DNA of 64,000 nucleotides from Cellulomonas chitinilytica (GCF_016862675.1 NZ_BONK01000008.1:181759-245758); one strand, 5' to 3'; numbered from the stretch's first letter, positions 1 through 10,500 are shown. Numbers and translations: made by a program. Notes: a model not told the origin generated them from the sequence alone.

Positions 1-1041
1 GATCGTCGTCTGGGTCGAGGCGGACGCGGACGTGAGGATCGACGCCGACAGGAGCAGCAGGCCGAGGTGCCCGAGCGCCGTGTCGCCGAACAGCGCCGGG
101 CCGATCGCGGCGAACACGTCGTCCGCGTTGGCGGGGTTGGCCAGCCCGATGCCCTCGGTGCCGACGCCCGCGAACGCGACCGCCGACGTCGAGACGAGCG
201 CGTAGGTGACGAGCAGCAGCACCGTGGACAGGATCGCGGCACGGCCGGGGGTGCGGGACGGGTCGTCGGACTCCTCGTTCACCGACACGGCGGTGTCCCA
301 GCCCCAGTAGATGAACACCGCGGTGAGCAGGGCGGGCGCGATGACGTCCGAGATGCTCAGCCCGCCGGGCCAGAACCACGACCAGGCCGGCAGGATCGAG
401 CCGTCCTCGCCGTTGCCCGAGTACACCTTCGCGAGCGCGACGACCGAGAAGATGATGAGCACCAGCACCTCGATCGCGAGCAGCACGTACTGGATCCGCG
501 CCGACACCTCGATGCCGCGGTAGCAGATCCACGTCATGATCGCGATCCACAGCAGACCCGCGACCGTGGTCCACAGGGTGCTGTCCGCGAGCTCGCCGAC
601 GGCGTCCCAGCCGAGGTCGCCGACGAACGTGAACGAGTAGATGCCCGCGATCTGGGCGAGGTTCGCCATGACGATCACGTCGGCGGCGATGATGCCCCAG
701 CCGCCGATCCACCCGGTCAGCGGGCCGAACGCGCGCGACGCCCAGGTGAACGTGGTGCCGCAGTCGGGCTCGGCCTTGTTGAGCTCCTGGTACGCGAGCG
801 CGATGAGGAACATCGGGACGAACGCCAGCAGGATGATCGCGGGTGCCTTGACGCCGGCGAGCAGCGCGCCGCCGCCGGCGACGACGAACCCGAGGCTGGC
901 CGCCAGGCTGTACGCGGGGGCCGTGGACGCGGTGCCGACGACGACGCTGGACAGCAGCCCGAGGGCGCCGCCCTTGAGTCCCTTGCTCGCGGTCTCGGGG
1001 TAGCCGAGCGGCGCGGCGTCGGCGGTGGGGGTGACGGACAT
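1..1041 (-). CDS. APC-family amino acid permease, partial (3' end beyond the window)
   Basis: The minus-strand frame is open from an ATG at 1041 to the window edge without a stop, giving 347 N-terminal residues. The product is a hydrophobic cytoplasmic-membrane protein with many membrane segments. It begins MSVTPTADAAPLGYPE and then carries the small-residue first helix typical of the amino acid-polyamine-organocation superfamily (GLLSSVVVGTASTAPAYSL). Later segments such as AEPDCGTTFTWASRAFG and GWDTAVSVNEES match the conserved loops of actinobacterial APC permeases. The substrate cannot be told from sequence. The gene runs divergently from rseP across a 259-bp gap. In many actinobacteria dxr precedes rseP, so its absence from this position is notable. 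The family is confident, the substrate unknown. Confidence 0.85.
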   Translation of the reverse strand, partial: MSVTPTADAAPLGYPETASKGLKGGALGLLSSVVVGTASTAPAYSLAASLGFVVAGGGALLAGVKAPAIILLAFVPMFLIALAYQELNKAEPDCGTTFTWASRAFGPLTGWIGGWGIIAADVIVMANLAQIAGIYSFTFVGDLGWDAVGELADSTLWTTVAGLLWIAIMTWICYRGIEVSARIQYVLLAIEVLVLIIFSVVALAKVYSGNGEDGSILPAWSWFWPGGLSISDVIAPALLTAVFIYWGWDTAVSVNEESDDPSRTPGRAAILSTVLLLVTYALVSTSAVAFAGVGTEGIGLANPANADDVFAAIGPALFGDTALGHLGLLLLSASILTSASASTQTTI

Positions 1042-1300
1042 GGAACCTCGCATCGGTCAGGCCGGCTGCGGGGCGGCGCATCCGGCGGGGGAACCCATGG
1101 GATCCGTTGCACGTGCGCGCCTCGGGGTCGCATTCCTGCGTCTCGGGGCGTTCAGACGAAGGAAACCGTAGCGGCATGGGCCGACCGTGGGAAGGGTGCG
1201 CGACTGTCAGCCGACGCCCAGCCGGATCGGCGACAATGTCGTGCCCGGTGCGTCCGACCGGGTGGGCGCGCCGCTCCCTGCACGCGGTGTCGGAGGGTCC

Positions 1301-2611
1301 ATGGAATACCTGGTCGGCGTGCTCGTGGTCGTCGTCGTGCTCCTGCTGTCCATCGCGCTGCACGAGATCGGGCACATGGTCCCCGCGAAGCGGTTCGGCG
1401 TGCGCGTGAGCCACTACATGGTCGGCTTCGGCCCGACCCTGTGGTCGCGGACCAAGGGCGAGACCGAGTACGGGCTCAAGGCGATCCCGCTCGGCGGCTA
1501 CGTGCGGCTCGTCGGGATGTACCCGCCCGGCGAGGCCGTCGGCGACCCGCCGGCGCGCACGTGGCTCGGCCGGCTGGCCCGCGACGCCCGGCAGGCGAGC
1601 GCCGAGGAGATCCGACCCGGCGAGGACGGCCGGGCGTTCTACCACCTGTCGACGCCGAAGAAGCTCGTCGTGATGCTCGGCGGACCGGTGATGAACCTGC
1701 TCATCGCCGTCGTCCTCATGGGCATCACGCTCGTCGGCTTCGGCCTGCCGGTCTACGGCACGACCCTCGCGACGGTCAACCAGTGCATCATCCCGGCGGA
1801 CGCCCCGGCGGACCGCACCTGCACGGCGTCCGACGAGGCCGCACCCGGTGCCGCGGCGGGCCTGCGCCCCGGCGACACCGTCGTGTCCTACGACGGCACC
1901 CCCGTCGACTCGTGGGAGGAGCTGACGCCCCTCATCCGCGCCTCCGGCGACGAGACGGTCCCCGTCGTCGTCGAGCGCGACGGCGAGCAGCTCACGCTGT
2001 CCCTGACGCCCGTCGTCGCCGACCGTCCGGTCGTCGACGAGAACGGCGAGGTCGTCGTCGGTGCCGACGGCACGCCCGAGACCCGCAGCGTCGGCTTCGT
2101 CGGCGTGGCGCCGCAGCAGGAGCTCGAGCGCCAGTCCGTGCTCGACGTCCCCGGCGCGGTCGCCGACCGGACGTGGCAGACCGTCGCGGTGGTCGCGACG
2201 CTGCCGGCCCGCGTCGTCGACCTCGTCCAGGCCGAGGTGGACGGCACGCCGCGTGACACGGACAGCGTCGTCGGCGTCGTCGGGATCGGCCGGTTCGCCG
2301 GGGAGATCGCCTCGACGGAGGGGCTCGACTGGCAGATCAAGACGCTCGCGCTGCTCGACATGCTCGCGAGCCTCAACATCGCCCTCTTCGCGTTCAACCT
2401 CATCCCGCTGCCGCCGCTCGACGGCGGTCACGTGGCCGCGGCCCTCTGGGAGGGCGGTCGCCGCCAGGTCGCCCGGCTGCGCGGGCTGCCGCGCCCCGGA
2501 CCGTTCGACACCGCCAAGCTCGTGCCGCTCGCGTACTCGGTGTTCGTGCTGCTCGGTGCCGTCGGGCTCCTGCTCGTGTACGCGGACATCGTCAACCCGG
2601 TCCAGATCTGA
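1301..2611 (+). CDS. rseP: RseP/Rip1-type site-2 intramembrane zinc protease (M50)
   Basis: A membrane metalloprotease of 436 residues, expected to cut transmembrane anti-sigma factors and similar substrates inside the bilayer. The first helix holds the zinc-binding HEIGH motif at residues 21-25. A PDZ-like domain lies mid-protein ([17 protein letters not shown]), and the last third carries LPPLDGGH, the second catalytic motif. I chose the ATG at 1301 because it puts the HExxH helix at the N terminus as usual; an in-frame ATG at 1187 would add 38 atypical residues. A possible -10 element (GACAAT, 1232-1237) lies upstream. The gene precedes ispG, matching the rip1-gcpE-GNAT order of Mycobacterium tuberculosis. 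Confidence 0.95.
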   Translation: MEYLVGVLVVVVVLLLSIALHEIGHMVPAKRFGVRVSHYMVGFGPTLWSRTKGETEYGLKAIPLGGYVRLVGMYPPGEAVGDPPARTWLGRLARDARQASAEEIRPGEDGRAFYHLSTPKKLVVMLGGPVMNLLIAVVLMGITLVGFGLPVYGTTLATVNQCIIPADAPADRTCTASDEAAPGAAAGLRPGDTVVSYDGTPVDSWEELTPLIRASGDETVPVVVERDGEQLTLSLTPVVADRPVVDENGEVVVGADGTPETRSVGFVGVAPQQELERQSVLDVPGAVADRTWQTVAVVATLPARVVDLVQAEVDGTPRDTDSVVGVVGIGRFAGEIASTEGLDWQIKTLALLDMLASLNIALFAFNLIPLPPLDGGHVAAALWEGGRRQVARLRGLPRPGPFDTAKLVPLAYSVFVLLGAVGLLLVYADIVNPVQI

Positions 2612-2708
2612 CCACCGGACGCGGACGGCGTGGGGGTTCTGTGCGGGGTTGCGGGCGACGGGCCGGTCCGGGGCAGGAGCGACACCGCGGCGATGCGATG
2701 ATGACCGG

Positions 2709-3869
2709 GTGAGCACCCCGATCAGCCTCGGCATGCCGGACGCCCCGCCACCCGTGCTGGCCCCGCGCCGCCCCACCCGCAAGATCCGCGTCGGCAAGGT
2801 CGAGGTCGGCGGTGACGCCCCCGTGAGCGTCCAGTCGATGACCACGACGCCTACGACCGACATCAACGCGACGCTGCAGCAGATCGCCGCGCTGACCGCC
2901 GCGGGCTGCGACATCGTGCGCGTCGCCGTGCCCAGCCAGGACGACGCCGACGCCCTGCCGGCGATCGCCCGCAAGTCGCAGATCCCCGTGATCGCCGACA
3001 TCCACTTCCAGCCGAAGTACGTGTTCGCCGCGATCGACGCCGGGTGTGCGGCCGTCCGGGTGAACCCGGGCAACATCCGCAAGTTCGACGACCAGATCAA
3101 GGAGATCGCCCGCGCCGCCACGGACGCCGGCATCTCCCTGCGGATCGGCGTCAACGCCGGCTCGCTCGACCCGCGGCTGCTCGCCAAGTACGGCAAGGCC
3201 ACCCCGGAGGCGCTCGTCGAGTCCGCCGTGTGGGAGGCGTCGCTGTTCGAGGAGCACGACTTCCACGACTTCAAGATCTCGGTCAAGCACAACGACCCCG
3301 TCGTCATGGTGCGCGCGTACGAGCTGCTCTCCGAGCGCGGCGACTGGCCCCTGCACCTCGGCGTCACCGAGGCCGGCCCGGCGTTCCAGGGCACGATCAA
3401 GTCGGCGACCGCGTTCGGCGCGCTGCTGAGCAAGGGCATCGGCGACACCATCCGCGTCTCCCTGTCCGCGCCTCCCGTCGAGGAGGTCAAGGTCGGCATC
3501 CAGATCCTGCAGTCGCTCAACCTGCGGCCCCGCAAGCTCGAGATCGTCTCCTGCCCGTCGTGCGGCCGCGCGCAGGTGGACGTCTACACGCTCGCCGAGA
3601 AGGTCACCGCCGGCCTCGAGGGCATGGAGGTGCCGCTGCGCGTGGCCGTCATGGGGTGCGTCGTCAACGGCCCCGGCGAGGCCCGCGAGGCCGACCTCGG
3701 CGTCGCGTCGGGCAACGGCAAGGGGCAGATCTTCGTCAAGGGCGAGGTCATCAAGACCGTCCCGGAGTCGCTCATCGTCGAGACCCTCATCGAGGAGGCC
3801 ATGCGGCTCGCCGAGTCGATGGATCCCGTCGAGTCGGGCTCGGGAGCGCCGGTCGTCAGCGTCGGCTGA
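2709..3869 (+). CDS. ispG: 4-hydroxy-3-methylbut-2-en-1-yl diphosphate synthase (MEP pathway)
   Basis: This 386-residue cytosolic [4Fe-4S] enzyme converts methylerythritol cyclodiphosphate to HMBPP in the non-mevalonate isoprenoid pathway. Family landmarks are [15 protein letters not shown] and [13 protein letters not shown] near the N terminus, [12 protein letters not shown] carrying two iron-sulfur cysteines, and [18 protein letters not shown] carrying the third cysteine and a conserved Asn. The GTG start at 2709 lies 6 nt after a possible -10 element (GATGAT, 2697-2702), so the message may be leaderless. It follows rseP by 97 bp and precedes a GNAT gene, a conserved actinobacterial trio. 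Length and motifs are complete. Confidence 0.97.
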   Translation: MSTPISLGMPDAPPPVLAPRRPTRKIRVGKVEVGGDAPVSVQSMTTTPTTDINATLQQIAALTAAGCDIVRVAVPSQDDADALPAIARKSQIPVIADIHFQPKYVFAAIDAGCAAVRVNPGNIRKFDDQIKEIARAATDAGISLRIGVNAGSLDPRLLAKYGKATPEALVESAVWEASLFEEHDFHDFKISVKHNDPVVMVRAYELLSERGDWPLHLGVTEAGPAFQGTIKSATAFGALLSKGIGDTIRVSLSAPPVEEVKVGIQILQSLNLRPRKLEIVSCPSCGRAQVDVYTLAEKVTAGLEGMEVPLRVAVMGCVVNGPGEAREADLGVASGNGKGQIFVKGEVIKTVPESLIVETLIEEAMRLAESMDPVESGSGAPVVSVG

Positions 3870-3937
3870 CGAGGCTCGCGAGCACTCACAGGTCCGTTCG
3901 GCCGGTCCGGACGGGCTCGGGGGTGCAGAATCCGATC

Positions 3938-4837
3938 ATGGGTCCACGCCGTGCAATGTTGCTCGACGGTCGGGCGGGGGGACGAGTCCTGGGGGACGAC
4001 GACCTCGCGCCGGCGCTCGCGGTGTGCGCGCAGGACGCCGTGGCCGCGGTGCTCGCGACGACGCGCGTCGAGGCGGCGACCCGCTCGGGCCTGCGGGCGG
4101 CGGGCGGTGCGCTGTGGGGCTTCGAGCAGGACGGGGAGCTGCTGGCGCTGTGCTGGGCGGGCGCGAACCTGGTGCCGGTCGTGCCGATCGCGGGCGGGCC
4201 CGTGCGGGAGCGGGCGCTCGACGCCTTCGCGATGCTGGCGCGCTCGCAGGGCAGGCGCTGCTCGTCGATCGTCGGCGACGCCCCGGCGGTGCTCGGGCTG
4301 TGGGACCGGCTGCGGAACGCGTGGCCGGGGGCCCGTGAGCTGCGGCCCGACCAGCCGTCGATGGTGATCGACCACACCCCGCTGGTCGCCCCGGACACGC
4401 AGGTGCGGCGCTCGCGGCTCGACGAGCTCGACGTGGTGCTGCCCGCGTGCATCCGGATGTTCACCGAGGAGGTCGGCTACTCGCCGGCCAGCGGCCCCGG
4501 CGGGCCGTACGAGACGCGCGTGCACGGGCTGGTCGCGGCCGGGCGGTCGTTCGTGCGGCTCGACGAGCGGGCGGGCGTGCGGTCGCACGTCGTCTTCAAG
4601 GCCGAGCTCGGCGCCGTCGCGGGCGGGGTCGCGCAGGTGCAGGGCGTGTGGGTGACGCCGGAACGTCGCGGTGAGCGGCTCTCGGAGCGCGGGATGGCGG
4701 CGGTGGTCGAGCTGACCCGGGCGGAGGTCGCCCCGGTGGTGTCGCTCTACGTGAACTCCTACAACGAGCGGGCGCTGGCCGCGTACCGCGCGGTGGGCTT
4801 CCGGCAGGTCGGGACGTACGCGACCGTCCTGTTCTGA
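3938..4837 (+). CDS. GNAT-family N-acetyltransferase with N-terminal DUF4081 domain
   Basis: A 299-residue cytosolic protein. The N-terminal half (about residues 30-125) resembles DUF4081, and the C-terminal half is a GNAT fold with the acetyl-CoA loop region near VWVTPERRGERLSERG and the helix SLYVNSYNERALAAYRAVGF. Its position directly after ispG matches Rv2867c in M. tuberculosis, so this is a conserved linkage, but the substrate is unknown. The ATG at 3938 is 6 nt after CAGAAT, a plausible leaderless -10. A second ATG at 3956 is a possible alternative start. It converges with the glycosylase gene on the other strand, with a 9-nt gap. Confidence 0.9.
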   Translation: MGPRRAMLLDGRAGGRVLGDDDLAPALAVCAQDAVAAVLATTRVEAATRSGLRAAGGALWGFEQDGELLALCWAGANLVPVVPIAGGPVRERALDAFAMLARSQGRRCSSIVGDAPAVLGLWDRLRNAWPGARELRPDQPSMVIDHTPLVAPDTQVRRSRLDELDVVLPACIRMFTEEVGYSPASGPGGPYETRVHGLVAAGRSFVRLDERAGVRSHVVFKAELGAVAGGVAQVQGVWVTPERRGERLSERGMAAVVELTRAEVAPVVSLYVNSYNERALAAYRAVGFRQVGTYATVLF

Positions 4838-4846
4838 CGGCGCTCC

Positions 4847-5737
4847 TCAGCGCAGCAGGCGCGACAGGCGCCGGTCGGCGAGCGGCTTGCCGCCCGTCTG
4901 GCACGTGGGGCAGTACTGCAGCGACGAGTCGGCGAACGAGACCTCGTGCACGGTGTCGCCGCACGGGACCCCGTCCCACCCCGGGCACGGCTCCCCAGTG
5001 CGGCCGTGCACGCGCATGCCCCGCCGCTTGGCGTCCTTGAGCTCGGCCGCCGGGCGTCCGGACGCCGCCGCGACCGCCTCGGTGAGGATCTGCTGGATCG
5101 CCGCGTGCAGGGTCGCGGTCTTCGCCGCGTCGAACGACCGGGTCGGCGCGAACGGGCTCATCCGTGCGGCGTGCAGGATCTCGTCCGAGTAGGCGTTGCC
5201 GACCCCGGCGATCGTGCCCTGGTCGCGGAGCAGGCCCTTGACCTGCTGGTTCCGGGCTGCCAGCAGCTCGGCGAGGCGGTCGACGGTGAACTCGTCGGAC
5301 AGGGGCTCGACGCCCAGAGTCGCGATCTGGGGCACGTCGGCCGGGTCGGCCACGACGTGCACGGCGAGCCGCTTGCGGGTGCCGGCCTCCGTCAGGTCGT
5401 ACCCGGAGCCGTCGTCGAGCCGGACGCGCAGGGCGATCGGCGACTTCCCGGGACGGACGGGCCGGTCCGACAGCTGGTCCGACCAGCGCACCCAGCCGGC
5501 CCGGGACAGGTGCCACACGAGGTGCAGCGGCTCGCCGGTCGGGGTGGCGACCATGAGGTCGAGCCACTTGCCGTGCCGGGTGACGTCGACGACCGTCGCG
5601 CCCACGAGCGCGTCGGGCGGAGGGCGGAACGTCTTGAGCGCGCTGATCGCGCCCACCTCGACCGACTGGACGGCGTGGTCGACCGCGCGCCCGCGCAGGA
5701 ACTGCGCGAGCGCCTCGACCTCGGGCAGCTCCGGCAC
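4847..5737 (-). CDS. Fpg/Nei-family DNA glycosylase (base excision repair)
   Basis: A 296-residue bifunctional glycosylase/AP-lyase family protein that removes oxidised bases. The start is decided by chemistry: the catalytic amine is Pro2, so translation must begin at the GTG at 5737 to give [10 protein letters not shown]. The ATG three codons upstream would bury that proline. With this start Lys57 (RHGKW) falls at the position known for Fpg. The central [15 protein letters not shown] motif and a C-terminal zinc finger (CPGWDGVPC then YCPTCQ) complete the family signature. It is divergent from proS and convergent with the GNAT gene. Whether it prefers 8-oxoG or pyrimidine lesions cannot be judged here. 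A second family member lies at 49755-50537. Confidence 0.93.
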   Translation of the reverse strand: MPELPEVEALAQFLRGRAVDHAVQSVEVGAISALKTFRPPPDALVGATVVDVTRHGKWLDLMVATPTGEPLHLVWHLSRAGWVRWSDQLSDRPVRPGKSPIALRVRLDDGSGYDLTEAGTRKRLAVHVVADPADVPQIATLGVEPLSDEFTVDRLAELLAARNQQVKGLLRDQGTIAGVGNAYSDEILHAARMSPFAPTRSFDAAKTATLHAAIQQILTEAVAAASGRPAAELKDAKRRGMRVHGRTGEPCPGWDGVPCGDTVHEVSFADSSLQYCPTCQTGGKPLADRRLSRLLR

Positions 5738-5814
5738 GCGCACCATCGTGGCGCACCGCACCGACAACCGCACCGAGATCGTCCACGGATTCCGGACGAC
5801 GGCGTCGCCGACAC

Positions 5815-5820
5815 TAGGCT
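5815..5820 (+). promoter_or_regulatory. -10 element of proS, leaderless transcript predicted
   Basis: TAGGCT matches the actinobacterial TANNNT -10 consensus. It ends 7 nt before the proS ATG, so transcription is predicted to begin at or next to the start codon. No Shine-Dalgarno sequence lies in front of the gene. Confidence 0.7.
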
Positions 5821-5827
5821 GCGGCCC

Positions 5828-7621
5828 ATGCTCCTGCGCCTGTCCACGCTCTTCGTCCGCACGCTGCGTGAGGACCCCGTCGACGCCGAGGTCGCCAGCC
5901 ACCGGCTGCTCGTGCGCGCGGGCTACATCCGTCGCGCCGCCCCCGGCATCTACACCTGGCTGCCGCTCGGCCTGCGGGTGCTGGCGAAGGTGGAGCAGGT
6001 CGTCCGCGAGGAGATGGCAGCCGCGGGCGCCCAGGAGGTGCACTTCCCGGCACTGCTGCCCAAGGAGCCGTACGAGTCGACGGGCCGCTGGAGCGAGTAC
6101 GGCCCGAACATCTTCCGGCTCAAGGACCGCAAGGGCGGCGACTACCTCCTCGCGCCGACGCACGAGGAGATGTTCACGCTCCTGGTCAAGGACCTGTACT
6201 CGTCGTACAAGGACCTGCCGCTCCAGCTCTTCCAGATCCAGACGAAGTACCGCGACGAGGCGCGTCCGCGCGCCGGCCTGATCCGCGGCCGCGAGTTCGT
6301 CATGAAGGACGCGTACTCGTTCGACGTCGACGACGCCGGGCTCGACGCGTCGTACGCGGCGCAGCGGGCCGCCTACCAGCGGATCTTCGACCGGCTCGGC
6401 CTCGAGTACGTCGTCGTCGCGGCGACGTCCGGGGCCATGGGCGGCTCGCGGTCGGAGGAGTTCCTCACCCCGACGCCGATCGGCGAGGACACGTTCGTCC
6501 GCTCGGCCGGCGGGTACGCCGCCAACGTCGAGGCCGTCACGACGGTCGCGCCCGCAGCCGTCGACTGGTCCGACGCGCCGTCGGCCCACGTCGAGGACAC
6601 CCCGGACACGCCGACCATCGACACGCTCGTCGCGCTCGCGAACGCGAAGTTCGCGCGCCCCGACCGGGAGTGGACGGCGGCCGACACGCTGAAGAACGTC
6701 GTGCTCGCGCTCGTGCAGCCGACCGGTGAGCGCGAGCTCGTCGTCGTCGGCCTGCCCGGCGACCGCGAGGTCGACCTCAAGCGCCTCGAGGCGTCCGTCG
6801 CGCCCGCCGAGGTCGAGCCGGCCGGCGACGCCGACTTCGCCGCGCACCCCGAGCTCGTCCGCGGCTACCTCGGCCCCGGCGTCCTCGGCCCCAACGTCGA
6901 GGTCGCCGAGGGCGCCGAGCGGACCGCCGTGCGGTACCTGCTCGACCCGCGCGTCGTCGCCGGCACCCGCTGGATCACCGGCGCGAACCAGCCGGGCCGG
7001 CACGTGTTCGACCTCGTCGCCGGCCGCGACTTCACCGCGGACGGCACGGTCGAGGCCGCCGAGGTGCGCGCCGGCGACCCGGCGCCGGACGGCTCGGGCC
7101 CGCTCGAGCTCGCGCGCGGCATCGAGATCGGCCACATCTTCCAGCTCGGCCGCAAGTACGCGCAGGCGCTCGGCCTCACCGTGCTCGACCAGAACGGCAA
7201 GGCGCAGGTCGTCACGATGGGCTCGTACGGCATCGGCGTCACGCGGGTGCTCGCGGCGCTCGCCGAGGCGAACCACGACGAGCGCGGCCTGGCCTGGCCC
7301 GCGCACGTCGCCCCCGCGCACGTGCACGTGGTCGCCGCCGGCAAGGACCCGGCCGTCTTCGAGGCCGCCGAGTCCATCGCGACGACGCTCGCGGGCCGTG
7401 GCGTCGAGGTGCTGTACGACGACCGCCCGAAGGCGACGCCCGGTGTGAAGTTCGCCGACGCGGAGCTGTTCGGCGTCCCGCTCGTCGTGGTCGTCGGGCG
7501 GGGGCTCGCCGACGGCGTCGTCGAGGTCCGGCCGCGGGTCGGCGGCACCGCCGAGCAGGTGCCGCTCGCCGAGGCCCCGGACCGCGTCGCGGAGCTGGTC
7601 GACGACCTCCTCGCCGACTGA
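5828..7621 (+). CDS. proS: Prolyl-tRNA synthetase, bacterial type with editing insertion
   Basis: A class II aminoacyl-tRNA synthetase of 597 residues that charges tRNA-Pro in the cytosol. Motif 2 and 3 regions are clear ([36 protein letters not shown]). A large insertion between them (about residues 225-395) corresponds to the trans-editing domain that clears Ala-tRNA-Pro. The C-terminal anticodon-binding domain begins near [12 protein letters not shown]. Length is usual for the bacterial type. The ATG at 5828 follows a leaderless -10. The gene converges with the DUF4439 lipoprotein across a strong shared hairpin. Confidence 0.98.
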   Translation: MLLRLSTLFVRTLREDPVDAEVASHRLLVRAGYIRRAAPGIYTWLPLGLRVLAKVEQVVREEMAAAGAQEVHFPALLPKEPYESTGRWSEYGPNIFRLKDRKGGDYLLAPTHEEMFTLLVKDLYSSYKDLPLQLFQIQTKYRDEARPRAGLIRGREFVMKDAYSFDVDDAGLDASYAAQRAAYQRIFDRLGLEYVVVAATSGAMGGSRSEEFLTPTPIGEDTFVRSAGGYAANVEAVTTVAPAAVDWSDAPSAHVEDTPDTPTIDTLVALANAKFARPDREWTAADTLKNVVLALVQPTGERELVVVGLPGDREVDLKRLEASVAPAEVEPAGDADFAAHPELVRGYLGPGVLGPNVEVAEGAERTAVRYLLDPRVVAGTRWITGANQPGRHVFDLVAGRDFTADGTVEAAEVRAGDPAPDGSGPLELARGIEIGHIFQLGRKYAQALGLTVLDQNGKAQVVTMGSYGIGVTRVLAALAEANHDERGLAWPAHVAPAHVHVVAAGKDPAVFEAAESIATTLAGRGVEVLYDDRPKATPGVKFADAELFGVPLVVVVGRGLADGVVEVRPRVGGTAEQVPLAEAPDRVAELVDDLLAD

Positions 7622-7636
7622 GGCGACCGTCCGTCG

Positions 7637-7667
7637 GACGGCCGGCTGACGTCGTCAGCCGGCCGTC
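7637..7667. terminator. Hairpin terminator shared by proS and the DUF4439 gene
   Basis: A perfect 14-bp stem (7637-7650 pairing with 7654-7667) with a 3-nt loop sits exactly between two convergent stop codons. There is no U-tract, which is common for actinobacterial intrinsic terminators. It can act on both strands. Confidence 0.8.
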
Positions 7668-8687
7668 TCAGCCGGCCGGGGCCGGCTGGGCCCGCTCGGG
7701 CAGGCCCGGGAACGCGACCGGCGTCGCGCCCCACGCACGCGCCGCGACCGTCGCCCGGCGCAACCCGTCGACGTACGGTGCCCGCTTACCCGCAGGGACG
7801 CGCGCGACGACCGTCGCGTAGGTGTCGGCGACGCTCGTCTCGAGCGATCGGGCCGTGCCCTGCGCGACCGCGGGGTCGTCCATCCCCGTCGGCAGCGTGT
7901 ACGCGGCCCGTCGGGGGTCCTGGGGCGTGCCCGCGGACCCGGCGGCCCGTGCCCAGTCGCCACCCGCGCGCCGGTGCTGGTCCGCGGACGCCGTCGCGGC
8001 GGACCGCTGGTCGCCCGACAGCTTGGCGGCGACGACCTCGAACCCGAACCCGGCCTGGTCGTGCACGAGGGCGAGCGCGTCGAGGTCGGCGGCGCTCGGA
8101 CCGTCCGCGGCCGGGCTGGGGGCGGGTGCCGGGGTCGTGTCGTCGGCGGTCTCCTGGGGCACCGGCAGGGACGTCGCGGCCGAGAGGCGTGCGGCGAGCT
8201 CGCTGCGTGCGACGGCGACCGAGGCGACGAGCCGGGCGAGGTCGGCGTCAGCCACGGCGTCGGCGTCGGTGGCCGCGGTCGACCACGAGCCGGCCAGGTC
8301 GGCGAGCAACGCCTCGACGGTCGGCGCCGGCGGGGCGGACGGCGTGGTCGTCGCCGTCGGCGTCGGCAGGCCGGAGACGTACTCGCCGCCGAGCTGCTCG
8401 GCGTGCTGGGTGCTGAACGCCGCCACGTCCGTGAGGACGGCCTGTACGGGCTGGGGCGGTGCGGCCGCCAGGAGCGCGGTCGCGTCGGCCTCGAGCTGCA
8501 GCGCGTCGTCGACGGTGCGCGCGCGCACCTGCTCCACGGCGTCGGGCGACGGCTCGGCCGGCGGAGGCGTCTCGAGCCGCACGCCGCACCCGGCGAGGGC
8601 CGCGCACGCGAGGACGACGAAGATCACACGGGAGGCCGCGAGCCGCGTGGATGCGGGGCGTTGACGGGGGTGGCGGGGGTCGTTCAT
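7668..8687 (-). CDS. DUF4439 domain lipoprotein (ferritin-like fold)
   Basis: A 339-residue exported lipoprotein. The N terminus has basic residues, a hydrophobic stretch and a lipobox LAGC with the lipidated Cys at residue 34. After a linker and mostly helical region with Pro/Thr-rich breaks, the C-terminal part (about 200-330) matches DUF4439, a ferritin-like four-helix domain found in actinobacteria near rimP/proS (LVHDQAGFGFEVVAAKLS). The start at 8687 places the basic signal region correctly; an in-frame ATG 6 codons upstream is less likely. A CAGGAT box 8 nt upstream suggests a leaderless message. The function is unknown; metal or oxygen chemistry is suggested by the family only. Confidence 0.82.
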   Translation of the reverse strand: MNDPRHPRQRPASTRLAASRVIFVVLACAALAGCGVRLETPPPAEPSPDAVEQVRARTVDDALQLEADATALLAAAPPQPVQAVLTDVAAFSTQHAEQLGGEYVSGLPTPTATTTPSAPPAPTVEALLADLAGSWSTAATDADAVADADLARLVASVAVARSELAARLSAATSLPVPQETADDTTPAPAPSPAADGPSAADLDALALVHDQAGFGFEVVAAKLSGDQRSAATASADQHRRAGGDWARAAGSAGTPQDPRRAAYTLPTGMDDPAVAQGTARSLETSVADTYATVVARVPAGKRAPYVDGLRRATVAARAWGATPVAFPGLPERAQPAPAG

Positions 8688-8744
8688 CGCCCGCGATCCT
8701 GCCATGAGCAGGGCGGTGGACCGACGGGCGCGGCCGGACTCGTT

Positions 8745-8750
8745 AGGCTG
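8745..8750 (+). promoter_or_regulatory. -10 element for the rimP-nusA-ylxR operon
   Basis: TAGGCT fits TANNNT and lies 69 nt before the rimP start, leaving a leader of about 60 nt. The -35 region is poorly matched. A clear AGGAG ribosome-binding site precedes rimP. Confidence 0.5.
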
Positions 8751-8819
8751 GTCGTCACAACATCACAGGGTCGAGCCGTCCGTAGCGTCGTGACCCGCTC
8801 GAGCCGACAGGAGACGGAC

Positions 8820-9431
8820 ATGGTCGCGCCAGCACCCGCGCAGCGGGTCCGGGAGGTCGTCGAGCCCGCGGTCGTCTCGGCCGGGCTCGTCCTCGAGGAC
8901 GTCGCGGTCACGCGGGCCGGTGCACGGTCCGTCGTCCGGGTGGTCGTGGACCTCGGCGAGGACGACGAGGGCGAGCTCGACCTCGACCGCGTCGCGGACG
9001 CCACGCGAGCGGTCTCCGACGCGCTGGACGCGCGGGACGTGGTCGCGGGGGAGTACACGCTCGAGGTGTCGAGCCCCGGGGTGTCCCGGCCCCTGACCCA
9101 GCGTCGCCACTTCGTGCGTGCGGTCGGTCGTACCGTGACCCTCCGCCTGCTCGACGGTGGCACGCTCGGCGGTCGGCTCACGGCCGTCGAGCCCGAGGGC
9201 GACGGCGGCGGCGGCGGGACGCTCGTGGTGGTCCCCGTGACCCCTGGCCAGAAGGGTCGCCGCCCCAAGCTCGGCGACCCCGTGCACGTCCCGCTCGCGG
9301 GTGTGCGGGACGGCCGGGTCGAGGTGGACCTGAGCGGTCTGGGTCCGGTGCACGACGAGCACGGTCCGGTGGACGACGAGCACGGACCTGTGGACGACGA
9401 CGAGGCCGGCTCTGCCGGACAGGAGAGCTGA
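8820..9431 (+). CDS. rimP: Ribosome maturation factor RimP
   Basis: A 203-residue cytosolic factor needed for 30S subunit assembly, first gene of the conserved rimP-nusA-ylxR-infB block. The N-terminal domain contains [19 protein letters not shown] and the family hallmark [20 protein letters not shown]. The C-terminal SH3-like barrel follows. The ATG at 8820 has AGGAG at about 8 nt. The protein is longer than usual because of an acidic C-terminal tail built from three copies of a 7-residue unit ([21 protein letters not shown]). The stop is one base from the nusA start. Confidence 0.95.
   Translation: MVAPAPAQRVREVVEPAVVSAGLVLEDVAVTRAGARSVVRVVVDLGEDDEGELDLDRVADATRAVSDALDARDVVAGEYTLEVSSPGVSRPLTQRRHFVRAVGRTVTLRLLDGGTLGGRLTAVEPEGDGGGGGTLVVVPVTPGQKGRRPKLGDPVHVPLAGVRDGRVEVDLSGLGPVHDEHGPVDDEHGPVDDDEAGSAGQES
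9342..9404 (+). repeat. Three 21-bp tandem repeats in the 3' end of rimP
   Basis: Units at 9342-9362, 9363-9383 and 9384-9404. The first two differ by one base and the third has diverged further. The repeat keeps the reading frame and adds an acidic tail after the RimP fold. Confidence 0.9.
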
Positions 9432-9432
9432 C

Positions 9433-10500
9433 ATGGACATCGACATGCAGGCGTTGCGGCTGCTCGAGCGGGAGCGGGAGATCAGCCTCGACGTGCTCGT
9501 CTCCGCGATCGAGCAGGCCCTGCTCTCCGCGTACCACCGGACGCCTGGTGCCTCGCAGCGGGCGCGGGTCGAGGTGGACCGCCGCACGGGGCACGTGACC
9601 GTGTGGGCGCGCGAGCCCGCACCGGTCGACGAGGACGGCCACGCCACGGGCGTCGAGACGCCCGAGTTCGACGACACGCCCGCGGGCTTCGGCCGGATCG
9701 CGACGGCGACGGCGCGCCAGGTCATCGTCCAGCGGCTGCGCGACGCCGAGGACGACCAGGTGCTCGGCCAGTTCCGCGGCAAGGAGGGCGAGGTCCTCGG
9801 TGGCGTCATCCAGCAGGGGCGCGACCCGCGCACGGTGCTGGTCGACGTGGGCGGCACGGAGGCCGTCCTCCCCGCGCACGAGCAGGTGCCCGGCGAGGAG
9901 TACGTGCACGGGGACCGCATCCGCGGCTACGTGCTGGAGGTCGCCCGGGGTCCTCGCGGCCCCCAGGTGACGCTGTCCCGTACCCACCCGAACCTGGTCC
10001 GCAAGCTGTTCGCGCTCGAGGTCCCCGAGGTCGCCGACGGCACGGTCGAGATCACCGCGATCGCCCGCGAGGCCGGCCACCGCACCAAGATGGCGGTCCG
10101 GGCGACGGTCCCGGGCGTCAACGCGAAGGGCGCCTGCATCGGCCCGATGGGCGGCCGCGTGCGTGCCGTCATGGCGGAGCTGCACGGCGAGAAGATCGAC
10201 ATCGTCGACCACGCCGACGACCCGGCGGAGATGGTCGCGCACGCGCTCTCGCCTGCGCGGGTGCTCTCCGTGACGGTCGTGGACCCGGAGGCCCGGGCCG
10301 CGCGCGTGGTGGTGCCGGACTACCAGCTGTCGCTCGCGATCGGCAAGGAGGGGCAGAACGCCCGGCTCGCCGCGAAGCTCACCGGATGGCGGATCGACAT
10401 CCGCTCCGACGCCGAGACCGACGCCGAGCCCGGCGCCGCGACCGGGGCCCTCGAGCAGCCGGCTCCCGTGACGGGGGACACGTCCGGTCCCGAGCGGTGA
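9433..10500 (+). CDS. nusA: Transcription termination/antitermination factor NusA
   Basis: A 355-residue RNA polymerase-associated factor. Domains in order are the N-terminal RNAP-binding domain (residues 1-105; [20 protein letters not shown]), an S1 domain (about 115-185; [21 protein letters not shown]), KH1 with [14 protein letters not shown], and KH2 with [19 protein letters not shown]. The C-terminal acidic repeats of E. coli NusA are absent, as is usual in actinobacteria. The ATG at 9433 is one base after the rimP stop, indicating translational coupling. Confidence 0.97.
   Translation: MDIDMQALRLLEREREISLDVLVSAIEQALLSAYHRTPGASQRARVEVDRRTGHVTVWAREPAPVDEDGHATGVETPEFDDTPAGFGRIATATARQVIVQRLRDAEDDQVLGQFRGKEGEVLGGVIQQGRDPRTVLVDVGGTEAVLPAHEQVPGEEYVHGDRIRGYVLEVARGPRGPQVTLSRTHPNLVRKLFALEVPEVADGTVEITAIAREAGHRTKMAVRATVPGVNAKGACIGPMGGRVRAVMAELHGEKIDIVDHADDPAEMVAHALSPARVLSVTVVDPEARAARVVVPDYQLSLAIGKEGQNARLAAKLTGWRIDIRSDAETDAEPGAATGALEQPAPVTGDTSGPER

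Noticed and set aside
67..2256. Long plus-strand open frame of 729 codons
   Set aside because: It is antisense to the permease and overlaps rseP in another frame. Its Arg/Asp-rich composition is what GC-biased shadows give.
4847..7327. Minus-strand frame extending the Fpg gene back through proS
   Set aside because: The extension is antisense to proS and has no family match. The catalytic Pro2 requires the start at 5737.
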